Origin: Wolbachia endosymbiont of Oedothorax gibbosus
GTDB lineage: Bacteria; Pseudomonadota; Alphaproteobacteria; Rickettsiales; Anaplasmataceae
DNA length: 64,000 nt
Assembly (NCBI RefSeq): GCF_936270435.1
Contig: NZ_OW370567.1
Coordinates: 1,499,973-1,563,972 of the forward strand
Reading direction: 5' to 3'
Within the stretch, counting starts at the first letter, position 1. Every line of letters begins with the position of its first letter. The notes under the pieces were generated by a model. The model did no database searches, was not told where the DNA came from, and saw only the letters and a program-made list of their open reading frames with translations. Below, piece by piece: positions 18,650-27,139 of the stretch. A program made the translations under genes and the position numbers.

Positions 18650-19781
18650 GCTATTACTATATAGAAGCAGTCTTAGGACTATATTCCTCAGTAAAAACCC
18701 TGTCATCTCTGACTAAAGAGTTAGCAAGAATAAGCAATTTCCTCATAGCAGCAGTGGAAGCAATTTTATATGGCTTTTTATATTGATTATATAATCTAGT
18801 AAAGAAAGGTTTGATATAAGAATTAACTTTTTGTGCACTGAGAATACACATGTGTAAAACTTTCCTGATTTGTGATCTACCTCCCTGAATGCACCTTTTT
18901 CCTCTACTAAAACCACTATCTCGATTAAAAGGCGCAAGTCCGACAAGGCTAGATATTTGTTTTTCTTGAAGAGTTCCAAGTTCAGGTAAATAGCAGATCA
19001 AAGTTAGGGCTGTGATTTTACTTATACCTGGTATACTGGTTATTGATATGTATTTTTTTGCAAGGTCTTGGTTTTGATCGATAAATGTAATCATTTCATC
19101 TTCTAAAGTTTTTATTTGATTGTGTAAAATTGCAAGAAGATCTTCTATCTGCTTGATTATAGATGTATCAGTTACCTGTTGGTTTTTTGTATTTTTGCTA
19201 TTTCTACTAGCTGGTTTCTACGAGATAATTTTTGTTTCAAGCAATCAATATTACTATTACCAACTGTTAAGGGAGTAGCACGCATATCTGTGTTATTATA
19301 GTACTTTTCATAATAGTCCAAATAAGGTAAAATAAGGATTTGTAGTAGTGAAGGTAGGTATGCCAGCAGCATATAGTTATGACTTAAGGAAAAAAGCAAT
19401 GGAAGCTCTAGACGAGGGAGAAAGCAGAGAAACAGTGGCAGCAAGATTTAAAATTGGACGAACTACTTTGTGGGAGTGGCAGCAAAGAAGAAAAGAAACA
19501 GGTGACTTTCAATCAAAAAAACTTGGAAATGGAGGTTACAATCACAAAATTACCGACTGGGATGCCTTTGCTAAATTTGCCAGAGAAAACGGAGGAAAGA
19601 CTCTATTGGAAATGGCTAAACTTTGGAGCAACGTTAGTATCCAAACTATCCACCGAGCCCTGAAAAAAATTGGATTTACACGCAAAAAAAGACCTATGGG
19701 TACAAGGAAAGAAGCGAAGAAAAACGTGCTAAATTCTTGAAAATTATAGCAACAAAAGAACCTAAAAACTTAGTGTATATA

Positions 19782-20762
19782 ACCCCAGTTATGGATTAAC
19801 CAACGAAGTAAAGCTGAGAAATACAGGGCTTTTTCGATTGCATTGAATAAGAAATGAGGGTAGAAAAAATATGTACCAAGAAATTTACTGTGGATCTATG
19901 CCGAGTGTGCTCAAGTTCAAATTTGTTTTTTAGGCAGCCAAAAACCGTTTCAACAATCGATCTTTTCCCTAGTAAAATCTTCTCTTTCAGCGAAATCAGT
20001 GCATTTTTCATACCTTTTTTCACTTTAGTGACGAGTTTTAGACCTCTATCGAATAGTTTCTCAAAGAGCTCTTTCTTTATATAGCCCTTATCTCCAAACA
20101 AAAGTCCAGTTAGTTTTTTGGTTAGAGTTGGTACAGGTTTTCTGTCATCGACGTTACCTCTGGTTAGCGTAACACCTTGAATTTCACCTATTTCATTGAT
20201 TACTACATGTAATTTAAAACCAAAAAACCAGCCGTAAGTATTCTTTCCTAACTCTGCTAATCCTTTGAAAACCTTATTTCTTGAGATTCTTTTTCGATGG
20301 CATACTGCTATTGAAGTAGAATCTATGTAGGAAATCCCGGTCATTTTTGCTTGTTCACAAAACCATTGCAAAAGTAATGCTAAATACCACAAAACTCGCG
20401 GCTTTAAGGCAATAAATCTGTGATATGAAGGCAGCTTTGAAAACTCTGATCTATAGAATAACTGAAGATAACAAAGATAAAAAGCCTTGAAGTTTTTACA
20501 TGGTGATTTATGGTATAATAGGATTATGGTTAGAATTTCTGAGTGCGCTATTTCTGGTACTCTGGTTGGTTTTTTGCCGTTTGATAAGAACCTATTTGCA
20601 AAATTATCATCTACCGCACGACAAAAATCCTCGACGCAACAGTACAGTTCTGTAATATCTTTCTTCATGGGTAACCTCTTATTATTACTAAAATACTCGA
20701 GTTTACCCTGTTTCCCTCTTCTTAGTTATACTTTTATCTATTTTCTAATCCATAACTGAGGT
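19782..20762 (-). mobile_element. IS982-family insertion sequence, copy 2 (intact)
   Basis: 981 bp with ends ACCCCAGTTATGG and ACCTCAGTTATGG reading inward, flanked by a 6-bp duplication TATATA (19776-19781 and 20763-20768). The deepest layer of the nest. Confidence 0.95.
19796..20668 (-). CDS. IS982-family transposase (intact)
   Basis: 290 aa DDE transposase, full length. Blocks: SEILTIILLYHKSPCKNFKAF, LPSYHRFIALKPR, the first Asp in YIDSTSIAVCHRKR, GWFFGFKLHVVINE, the second Asp in GNVDDRKPVP, GDKGYIKKELF, the Glu in RSIVETVFGCLKNK, and HTRHRSTVNFLVH. It starts at ATG 20668 behind GAGGTTACCC. Its near-identity with the copies at 761 and 31505 shows recent activity. Confidence 0.96.
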   Translation of the reverse strand: MKKDITELYCCVEDFCRAVDDNFANRFLSNGKKPTRVPEIAHSEILTIILLYHKSPCKNFKAFYLCYLQLFYRSEFSKLPSYHRFIALKPRVLWYLALLLQWFCEQAKMTGISYIDSTSIAVCHRKRISRNKVFKGLAELGKNTYGWFFGFKLHVVINEIGEIQGVTLTRGNVDDRKPVPTLTKKLTGLLFGDKGYIKKELFEKLFDRGLKLVTKVKKGMKNALISLKEKILLGKRSIVETVFGCLKNKFELEHTRHRSTVNFLVHIFSTLISYSMQSKKPCISQLYFVG

Positions 20763-21570
20763 TATATAGATGAGTCTGGCATTGACAACACTGAAGACTA
20801 CCCCTATGGATATTGTCAGAAGGGACAGCGGTTTTATGCCCTAAAATCTGGGAAGAAAACTCAACGAATCAGTATGATTGCAGCTTTAAGTGAAAGAAAA
20901 ATAGTTGCTCCATTAACCTTTGAAGGCCACTGTAATATGGATATTTTTAATGGATGGTTTGAGCAATTTTTGATACCGACCTTGGAACCTGGACAAACTG
21001 TCATTCTTGACAATGCTACTTTTCATAAGTCTGATAAGATCATTAAGCTTGCTAAAGGGATTGGTGCAGAAATTTTGTATCTGCCACCGTATTCTCCAGA
21101 TTTTAACAAAATTGAACATCATTGGTTTGCTATAAAAAACAGAGTCAGGAAAAACATTCCTCTATTCAAGTCTTTTCGTCATGCTGTTGATTCTGCCTTT
21201 CTATGATCTGTTCGGATTATTATGAGAAGTGCTATAATATAACGTGCTGCAGTCTAGTTTTTGTAGTAATACCAAGGCTTTTAGCATAGTCTCTAACCCA
21301 TCTAGGTTGAATGACGTACACCTCAAAACCATTGCTTAGTAAAGTATATGCGCATAATTTTTCGTATCCGCCGGTTGCCTCAAGACCAACTTTGGTTACA
21401 TTATGCAAACGTAAAAAGTCTAGTGTTTTATCGATGGCTTGTATACTGTTTTCAAACGTTTTATAATGTCCAAATGGGTGAATGTGGATATCTAATTTAC
21501 TTTTGCTAACATCAATGCCAGCAATAATGTTTGATGAATTCATAATTCCTCCGTAATAATAACATATACT

Positions 21571-21705
21571 GCATTTTCCAGTCTTATATACGAGCCTAAA
21601 AGCTCAATCAGTTGTTCGGAACTTTCAGTATAAAACCTAAGAGAAGAGAACCTTGCTCCAATACGGTCCTTATGACCAAGATCTATGGCGGTTCCTCTTC
21701 TCTAT
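21571..21705 (-). ncRNA. IS110 bridge RNA with target and donor loops
   Basis: The transcript runs leftwards from the element's left end towards the transposase start. The target-binding loop (21640-21703) has an outer stem AGAGAAGAG(G)AACC/GGTTCTCTTCTCT and an inner GGTC/GACC hairpin. Its two internal strands contain CATAGATCT (21679-21687) and TATTGGAG (21656-21663), which are the two guide halves for the real insertion site CATAGAT-CT-CCAATA. The donor-binding loop (21571-21629) has an inner GAGC/GCTC hairpin and strands with ACAACTG (21609-21615) and ATATAAG (21583-21589), matching the element's right end (ACAACTG-CT) and left end (CT-TATAT). Confidence 0.9.
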
Positions 21706-21761
21706 ACATCTTTATATTACTACTTCTTAATACTTATAAAGACTTAATTTCAACATATAAG

Positions 21762-22520
21762 ATCTATGCCTCGAATGCTCAAGCTCAAGTCTGTCTTTTA
21801 GGTAGCCAAAAACTGTTTCAATAATCGACCTTTTTCCTAAAAAAATCTTTTCTTCAAGCAGCATTAATGTGTTTTTCATACCTTTTTTTACTTTGGTAAC
21901 GAGCTCTATCGAAGAGTTTTGCAAAGAGCTCTTTCTTTATATAGCCCTTATCACCAAACAAAAGACCGGTCAGTTTTTCAGTTAATTTTGGTACTGGTTT
22001 TCTGTCGTCAACGTTACCTTTAGTCAGTGTAACTCCTTGAATTTCGCCAGTTTCATTGATTACCATATGCAATTTGAAACCAAAAAACCAGCCGTATGTA
22101 GTCTTTCCAAGCTCCGCCAATCCTTTGAAAACTTTGTTTCTTGAGATTCTTTTTGGATGGCAAACAGCGATAGACGTTGCATCTATGTACGAAATTCCGG
22201 TCACTTTTGACTGCTCACTTTAACAAGAGCACTAAATACCATAAAACCCTCGGTTTTAGCCTAATAAATCTACTATATGTTGGCAAATTTTGAAACTCAG
22301 ATCCATATAGTGCTTTCAAATAATATGTATAGAAAGATTTAAAGTCCTCACATCTAGATTGTTGATAAAGTAAAATTATAGTAAGAATTTCAGAATGCGT
22401 AATCTCTGCCGTTCTGGTAGGTTTTTTACTGTTTGGCAGGAGTTTTTCTGCGAAATTTTTGTTTATAGCCTTGCAAAAATCGTCTACAAAGCAAAATAAT
22501 TCTGTTACATTTTTATTCAT
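21762..22520 (-). pseudogene. decayed IS982 transposase, N-terminal and central part
   Basis: Starts MNKNVTELFCFVDDFCKAI at 22520 and runs in three frames: a break at about 22210 (after VLWYLVLLLK) and another at about 21910 (after AKLFDRA). The protein ends at HSRHRS where IS110 inserted. It shares GISYIDATSIAVCHPKR and GNVDDRKPVPKL with the young IS982 copies but is clearly a different variant. Confidence 0.85.
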
Positions 22521-22614
22521 GGGTAACCTCTCTATTTTTTGATAATATGTTTCCGGAGTTTACCCTATTTTCCTATCTTTTTCACTGACTTCTAATCCGC
22601 AACTGGGGTTTAAA

Positions 22615-22824
22615 GTGCCTGGCTACCTTACTGTTCCACAAATTGCAAAAATCCTCAAAGTTACTACTCATTGGCTTTACGATAGAATCAATAATGGTCA
22701 AATTACAATACAAAAAGATGATAGTAAAACCAGAGGCAAATACTTATTTGAAGATAAACCAGAAACTGTTAGAATTCTAGTGGATTTTAAAAACGGTAAA
22801 CTCAACAACCCAAATTTTTTATAG
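22615..22824 (+). pseudogene. C-terminal fragment of a large serine recombinase (probable)
   Basis: 69 codons, PGYLTVPQIAKIL...HWLYDRINNGQI...KYLFEDKPETVRIL. This helix-turn-helix tail resembles the last domain of phage-type large serine recombinases with zinc-ribbon regions. In Wolbachia such enzymes belong to WO prophages. The catalytic domain is absent; the frame begins right at the terminal repeat of the decayed IS982. It could alternatively be an independent excisionase-like HTH protein, but the first codon has no ribosome site. Confidence 0.5.
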
Positions 22825-22976
22825 GAGTATCAATATGCATAAGGTGAACCAGTGTCAGCTACTTGAACCTGCAAATTGCAATATCCGTACAAATGTGTGC
22901 TTGACACTGGGATTTAGTGCAGCTACCCTAAACTGGAATTGCTATTCTTGGCTGAAAGGAACATATTTTTGGAATA

Positions 22977-23046
22977 ATGAAAACAATCAGCACTTTAATT
23001 CAAGAAGGATCGAAGCTACTATTGTCACACAAAGTTGAATCACCAC
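22977..23046 (+). pseudogene. possible prmC N-terminal fragment cut by IS3
   Basis: 23 codons starting ATG 22977 (MKTISTLIQEGSKLLLSHKV), running into the IS3 terminus at 23047. The pattern is like the first helix of the release-factor glutamine methyltransferase PrmC/HemK. No continuation is seen beyond the IS3. The rest of the gap from 22825 holds a degenerate palindromic arm (around 22910) and no gene. Confidence 0.35.
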
Positions 23047-23090
23047 TGACCTTACCCAGAAAAAGTAGAGAGGAAGTTAAGCCATTTTCA

Positions 23091-23880
23091 TTATGAAAAT
23101 GATGAATCAAATTTTTCAGGAATGCAATAGTTAATAGTAGAATGTCTACGTTGTTTGTTATAAAAAATTTCTATGTATTCAAATATTGCGGTTCTAGCTT
23201 GTTGTGCGGAGTGTTGTGAGGTATCAATGAGTAATTCCCTCTTTAGTGAACTAAAAAAGCTCTCCGAAACAGCATTATCGTAACAACAACCTTTGTGACT
23301 CATGCTAGAAATAATACTTTTTGTATTCAGTAAAAATTGATAATTTTTAGAGGTATATTGTGAACCTTGATCACTATGAAATAGCAGATCTTTGGCTGGT
23401 TTGCGCTTATCAACAGCCATCAATAAAGCATCTATGCTTAGTTATTGTACTACTCATTAACTACCATACGTGAATATAGATCAATTATTGCTGCCAAATA
23501 TAGCCAACCATCCTTAGTTTTTATGTATGTAATATCAGTTACCCATACTTTGTTTGGCTGACTAGTAGTAAAGTTTTGGTCCAATATATTGGGAGCTATT
23601 GTCAGTCTGCTGTTTTTTGCTTTTGAATCTTCGCCTCAGTCTAGCTTGAATGCCATTTTTTTGCATGACATCCTGCACTGTTTTGATGTTGCAATTTTTA
23701 CCTAAAGCCTTTAGTTCAGCATGAATTTTAGGTGCACCATATCTACAATTAGATGCTTGGTATATTTTTTGAATATCTGCTAGAAACTGCTCCCTTGTTG
23801 ATTCTTTGCTGCTTTTCTTCTTACTAGTCCATTTGTAGTAGCCGCTAGCAGAAAATCCTGCATAACTCCTGTACTTTATA
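23091..23880 (-). pseudogene. IS3-family transposase OrfB, broken
   Basis: The integrase core is in pieces. KVWVTDITYIKTKDGWLYLAAIIDLYSR (first Asp) lies around 23480-23590. A stop and shift occur near 23440-23460 (after RMVV). Then LLMAVDKRKPAKDLLFHSDQGSQYTS (second Asp) and the Glu-containing NAVSESFFSSLKRELL run to a stop at 23091. The upstream HTH_21-like part (around 23620-23880) is also interrupted. Confidence 0.82.
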
Positions 23881-23984
23881 GTAGTTTCTATGCTTTTTGA
23901 TAAATAAATATTTTACTCTTTGTGACTTGCCCAGGGCTTTTTTTAAAATGTCTCTTTCTCTAGTAACTCTTGTTAGTTCTTTCT

Positions 23985-24206
23985 TTAATTCAAACTTTTC
24001 TTATCACATGGTGCCAACTTTCCCTTACCAGGAAATGCTTCTTCTATTGATCCTTTTTCGTTATATTTTTTTATCCAGTCACTTAGTGTACTGTTATCTA
24101 TTCCTAAATCTTTAGCTATTTTGCTTGCTGACTGCCCCGTTTCCTTTACCAACTTTATTGCCTCTAATTTAAATTCCACTGTGTAATTCTTTCTGTTCTT
24201 TACCAT
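23985..24206 (-). CDS. IS3-family transposase OrfA
   Basis: 73 aa with a helix-turn-helix (QSASKIAKDLGIDNSTLSDWIKKY), the DNA-binding partner normally fused to OrfB by -1 frameshifting. It ends early (CDKKSLN), short of the usual leucine zipper, so a shift near 23985 may be part of the decay. Confidence 0.75.
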   Translation of the reverse strand: MVKNRKNYTVEFKLEAIKLVKETGQSASKIAKDLGIDNSTLSDWIKKYNEKGSIEEAFPGKGKLAPCDKKSLN

Positions 24207-24436
24207 AATAAGCCCTCATGATCATGTTTTATTTTACCTCAAAAATGGCTTAACTTCCTCTCTACTTTTTCTGGGTAAGGTCATTTTGATGAAAGAGTGA
24301 AACGAACAAGAATGTTAGCAAGCTCCTTTTCAAGAGAAGGTTCTCTACTGTTAGTGTCACCACTAAAGTTGATGTATTCTGAGGATTTATGAAAGACAAG
24401 CCGGTTCGAGAAAAGAAGAACTTAGATAAGGGGCTC

Positions 24437-24512
24437 AAGCGTAGTGTGGGGAAACCTGCATGCTGCGTTTCTAAGGGAGGGAGTAGTAGTAATACTACTT
24501 CCTTACCTGACC
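24437..24512 (+). ncRNA. group II intron 3' end remnant (domains V and VI)
   Basis: Domain V-like hairpin at 24437-24470 (arms AAGCGTAG/CTGCGTTT, GGGGAAACC loop) followed by a domain VI-like hairpin GGAGGGAGTAGTA/TACTACTTCCTT and a terminal ACCTGACC. No RT gene accompanies it. It differs from both introns of the twintron, so it is a third lineage. The remaining gap 24284-24655 shows nothing else that I can name. Confidence 0.65.
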
Positions 24513-24655
24513 ATTACCTCTAAGAGTATGCATTATCTCACATAATAATATAATATTTCGTTCATAAATCAACGTTTTTAACATGCAGCAAGAACATTTC
24601 CGTTGTAATTAAGGTTCTTAAGATGTATATTAATGAATCTTGTTTTCAATAAATA

Positions 24656-25765
24656 ATGAAAGTAATAATTGTCATGATAATGTTATTGTGCAGCAGTTAC
24701 ACAATGGCAAGCGAGCGAATAAGTCTAGTGGATAAAAAACTATCTCAAGGATATGTAGCTCCAGTGCTTACAGAAGATAGCGTTATTTTATCAGACAAGC
24801 ACGGCGCTTTATATTCCTTTGATGTTGATAACTCAAAGGCTATGAATTGGAAATTACACCTCTCATATAGGAAAAAAATTGGTAACATGAGCCTATCGCA
24901 TTATGAAAAAAATGTTTTCTTTATAGTGGATAACACTTTACACGCAATAGACGCAAAAACTGGCAAGATTGAGTGGGAAAAAGAATTGAGAGCTCCAGTA
25001 AGAGGGAAAGCAGCAGTAATAAATAATAAATTGGTAGTATTGACTATTGATAATTATCTGTACGTGTTTGATATAAAAGATGGCAGCTCCGTTTGGACTT
25101 ATCAAAACGGTATCAATGAGGTTCGAGGTTGGTATTCCATATCGCCAGCAATTTCTAACGATAAAATAATAGCGCCATTTTCAAATGGTGAGTTAATAGC
25201 TTTTAATGAAGACGGTAAAAAATTGTGGAGCCAAAAATTGGCTACAAACTTTTTGGATACACAGCTCACAGATGTAACTACTACACCGAGAGTGCTTGGC
25301 GATACTTTAATAACTACAAACAATTCTTATGTTTATGGTATTGACGTAAAATCAGGGAATATTTTATGGTCAAAGTCACTGCAAGTAAAAAGTGTATCAG
25401 ACATTGAGTCATATTATAGTCCTCTTATTCCTCCAAAGGAGCAAAAAGAAGGCGGAAGAATTTTTATAGTTACTAAAGACGATAAAATAATTGGCCTGGA
25501 TATAAAAAATGGAGAAACAGTCTGGACATCTGATTTAATAGAAAATACGCAATTATTTGCTCCAATTATGCATGCACATACATTGTGGGTAACGAGCAAT
25601 AAAGGTTCAATTATTGCTTTTCCGCGATCTGAAAGTGCAGGAAAGGTAATCAAAGTACCTGGTAATGTGTTTCACACTCTGGTGTTTACTCGCGATAAAA
25701 TATATGTAACAACTGAGGGAAATGGTGTTTATTCTTTAGAAAATAGGTTTGTTCTTTATGATTGA
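24656..25765 (+). CDS. bamB: outer-membrane assembly lipoprotein-like beta-propeller BamB
   Basis: 369 aa with an N-terminal hydrophobic signal (VIIVMIMLLCSSYTMA) and repeated PQQ/quinoprotein-type blades: LYSFDVDNSKAMNWKL, LHAIDAKTGKIEWEKEL, LYVFDIKDGSSVWTYQ, VYGIDVKSGNILWSKSL, IIGLDIKNGETVWTSDL. BamB helps BamA fold outer-membrane proteins. The lipobox Cys lies in LLCSS but is not followed by the usual Gly/Ala, so lipidation is uncertain. It overlaps lpdA by 8 bp; bamA itself is at 36821. Confidence 0.85.
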   Translation: MKVIIVMIMLLCSSYTMASERISLVDKKLSQGYVAPVLTEDSVILSDKHGALYSFDVDNSKAMNWKLHLSYRKKIGNMSLSHYEKNVFFIVDNTLHAIDAKTGKIEWEKELRAPVRGKAAVINNKLVVLTIDNYLYVFDIKDGSSVWTYQNGINEVRGWYSISPAISNDKIIAPFSNGELIAFNEDGKKLWSQKLATNFLDTQLTDVTTTPRVLGDTLITTNNSYVYGIDVKSGNILWSKSLQVKSVSDIESYYSPLIPPKEQKEGGRIFIVTKDDKIIGLDIKNGETVWTSDLIENTQLFAPIMHAHTLWVTSNKGSIIAFPRSESAGKVIKVPGNVFHTLVFTRDKIYVTTEGNGVYSLENRFVLYD

Positions 25766-27137
25766 TTATGACCTGATTGTTATAGGTGGTGGTCCAGGCG
25801 GCTATAAGTGCGCTATCGCTGCTGCAAAACTTGGATTGAAAGTTGCCTGTATAGATAAAAATAGCATTTTTGGTGGTACATGCCTCAGAGTTGGGTGCAT
25901 ACCCTCCAAAGCACTACTTCATTCTTCCTATCAGTATGCTCACACGAAAGATGATCTGTCGAAGCTTGGCATAAAAATTAAGGATGCAAGTTTCGATTTA
26001 AAAGAAATGCTAGGCTATAAGGATGCCAGAGTTAAAGAATTGGGGCAAGGAATAGAATATCTATTTAACCTTCACAAAATCACTAAAATCAATGGGCTTG
26101 CTTCTTTTGACCAAGGTAATCTTGAAATTTCAGTTGAAGGTAAGGTGCTGAAGACAAAAAATATAGTAATTGCAACTGGTTCTGATGTTAGCTCTCTGCC
26201 AGGAATTAATATCGATGAGAAAGACATTATTTCGTCTACTGGTGCATTATCTTTAACTGAAGTACCAAAAAAACTTGTCGTAATCGGGGCCGGGGCAATA
26301 GGACTTGAAATGTCTTCTGTATGGAGGAGGCTAGGGTCTGAAGTCACTGTAGTAGAATTTTTTGACAGAATCGCTGCAGCAATGGATGGAGAATTAAGTA
26401 AGTCTCTACTTTCTAGTCTACAAAAACAAGGAGTAAAATTTTTACTCAGCACTAAAGTTGAGGAGATAAAACAAAATAATAATTCTTTGAGTGTGGAAGT
26501 TTGCTCTGCTCAAGATAACCAAACAAACGTTATAGAGGCGGATAAGGTGCTGGTTGCAGTAGGGCGCAAACCATGCACTGAGAGTCTTGGTATCGATGGA
26601 AAAATAGAGAAAGACAGTCGTGGTTTCGTTCAAGTTAACAATAGATATGAAACTAATGTGAAAGGGATATTTGCTATTGGTGACGTGATCGGTGGAGCAA
26701 TGCTTGCTCATAAAGCAGAGGAAGAGGGAGTTGCAGTTGCGGAAATAATAGCAGGACAATTACCTCACGTTGATTATAAAATTATACCATCTGTCATTTA
26801 CACTCACCCTGCGGTTTCTTCGATCGGTAAAACCGAAGAGGAACTCAAAAATGCTGGCCATAAGTACAAAGTTGGTAAATGTCAATTTGCTGCAAACGGC
26901 AGAGCAAAAATCACTGATGATGCTGAAGGATTCGTGAAAGTGCTGACTTGTAGCAGAGCAGATACAATACTAGGTGTGCATATCATAGGAGCATACGCTG
27001 ATACGCTAATCAACGAAGCAGCGGTTGCAATGGCATATGGCGCAGCAGCAGAGGATATATACAGAATTTGTCACTCTCACCCTGATATAAATGAAGCCTT
27101 CCGCGACGCATGCATTGATGCTTTCTTTAAAAAATAA
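25758..27137 (+). CDS. lpdA: dihydrolipoamide dehydrogenase (E3)
   Basis: 459 aa from ATG 25758, overlapping the bamB stop. It reoxidises the lipoyl groups of pyruvate and 2-oxoglutarate dehydrogenase with NAD+. Motifs in order: FAD-binding VIGGGPGGYKCAIAAA, redox disulfide GGTCLRVGCIPSKALL, NAD-binding VIGAGAIGLEMSSVW, the FAD contact GIFAIGDVIGG, and the C-terminal HSHPDINEAFRDA with the catalytic His. It works with sucCD (59748-61787) and mdh in the same cycle. Confidence 0.96.
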   Translation: MIDYDLIVIGGGPGGYKCAIAAAKLGLKVACIDKNSIFGGTCLRVGCIPSKALLHSSYQYAHTKDDLSKLGIKIKDASFDLKEMLGYKDARVKELGQGIEYLFNLHKITKINGLASFDQGNLEISVEGKVLKTKNIVIATGSDVSSLPGINIDEKDIISSTGALSLTEVPKKLVVIGAGAIGLEMSSVWRRLGSEVTVVEFFDRIAAAMDGELSKSLLSSLQKQGVKFLLSTKVEEIKQNNNSLSVEVCSAQDNQTNVIEADKVLVAVGRKPCTESLGIDGKIEKDSRGFVQVNNRYETNVKGIFAIGDVIGGAMLAHKAEEEGVAVAEIIAGQLPHVDYKIIPSVIYTHPAVSSIGKTEEELKNAGHKYKVGKCQFAANGRAKITDDAEGFVKVLTCSRADTILGVHIIGAYADTLINEAAVAMAYGAAAEDIYRICHSHPDINEAFRDACIDAFFKK

Positions 27138-27139
27138 TT

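Larger units (their letters stand above)
19360..21206 (+). pseudogene. IS630-family transposase, two frames, interrupted by IS982
   Basis: The first frame (19360-19740) is the HTH domain, with MPAAYSYDLRKKAMEAL and GRTTLWEWQQRRKE. The catalytic frame follows after a -1 shift at the A7 run around 19681-19690. It reads KERSEEKRAKFLKII..LVYI, then IS982, then DESGIDNTEDYPYG, VILDNATFHKSD and LPPYSPDFNKIEHHW to 21206. The first catalytic Asp codon is formed only when the insert and one TATATA copy are removed. The A7 shift is in the place where many IS630 elements use programmed -1 frameshifting. The IS982 insertion makes it non-functional. Confidence 0.88.
19301..21232 (+). mobile_element. IS630-family element in IS110, interrupted by IS982 copy 2
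   Basis: Terminal repeats read inward GTACTTTTCATAATAGTCC (left) and GCACTTCTCATAATAATCC (right), flanked by TA at 19299-19300 and 21233-21234, the usual TA target of IS630/Tc1 elements. Removing the IS982 and its duplication leaves about 945 bp. Confidence 0.85.
18657..21543 (-). pseudogene. IS110-family transposase, interrupted and mutated
   Basis: N-terminal DEDD (RuvC-like) part at 21232-21543: first Asp in IAGIDVSKSKLDIH, Glu in GLEATGGYEKL. The reading frame runs straight across the IS630 site when that insert and one TA are removed (LQHVILYNNTDMRATPL). The conserved TDxxDA acidic pair, expected after GITTKT, is missing (KTRLQ). Near 19177 one extra A in a homopolymer shifts the frame. 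The C-terminal transposase_20 part with the family's GISKITALTLI, LVGLAPFNRDSG and KRCIQGGRSQIRKVL follows (18657-19094). Three independent defects make it inactive. Confidence 0.88.
18563..21761 (-). mobile_element. IS110-family element with bridge RNA, interrupted by IS630
   Basis: The borders are set by rejoining the decayed IS982: CATAGAT-CT-CCAATAAATT on the minus strand. The CT core dinucleotide is present on both sides (AG at 18563-18564 and 21760-21761 on the plus strand), as expected for IS110 recombination. Without the IS630 insert the element is about 1.26 kb. It has a DEDD transposase gene and a roughly 220-bp noncoding left end with a bridge RNA. It has no terminal inverted repeats, as usual for this family. 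Confidence 0.9.
14155..22609 (-). mobile_element. decayed IS982-family element hosting all nested insertions
   Basis: Its terminal repeats, both reading inward ACCCCAGTTGCGGATTA, are at 14155 and 22609. The native element is only about 1 kb, and the rest is inserted DNA: a group II intron pair (14208-18505) and an IS110 (18563-21761). Removing these rejoins the transposase as ...EHSRHRS|PINFLVHIF...SYSMKP|KKPCISRFYYID. It differs clearly from the three young IS982 copies. No matching target duplication is visible (flanks GCTAGTA and TTAAAGT). Confidence 0.85.
23047..24283 (-). mobile_element. IS3-family insertion sequence (inactive)
   Basis: 1,237 bp with perfect 42-bp terminal inverted repeats starting TGACCTTACCCAGAAAAAGT (23047-23088 and 24242-24283). 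The element carries orfA and a broken orfB. No short target duplication is visible (CAC left, TTT right), so one flank may have been deleted or rearranged. A lone copy of the same terminus is found at 50911. Confidence 0.92.

Noticed and set aside
18357..18716. 119-aa plus-strand open frame
   Set aside because: Covers domains V/VI of both introns, an IS982 fragment and the IS110 end; no ribosome site.
22835..23038. 67-aa open frame
   Set aside because: Contains half a palindromic element and overlaps the better-supported start at 22977 in another frame.
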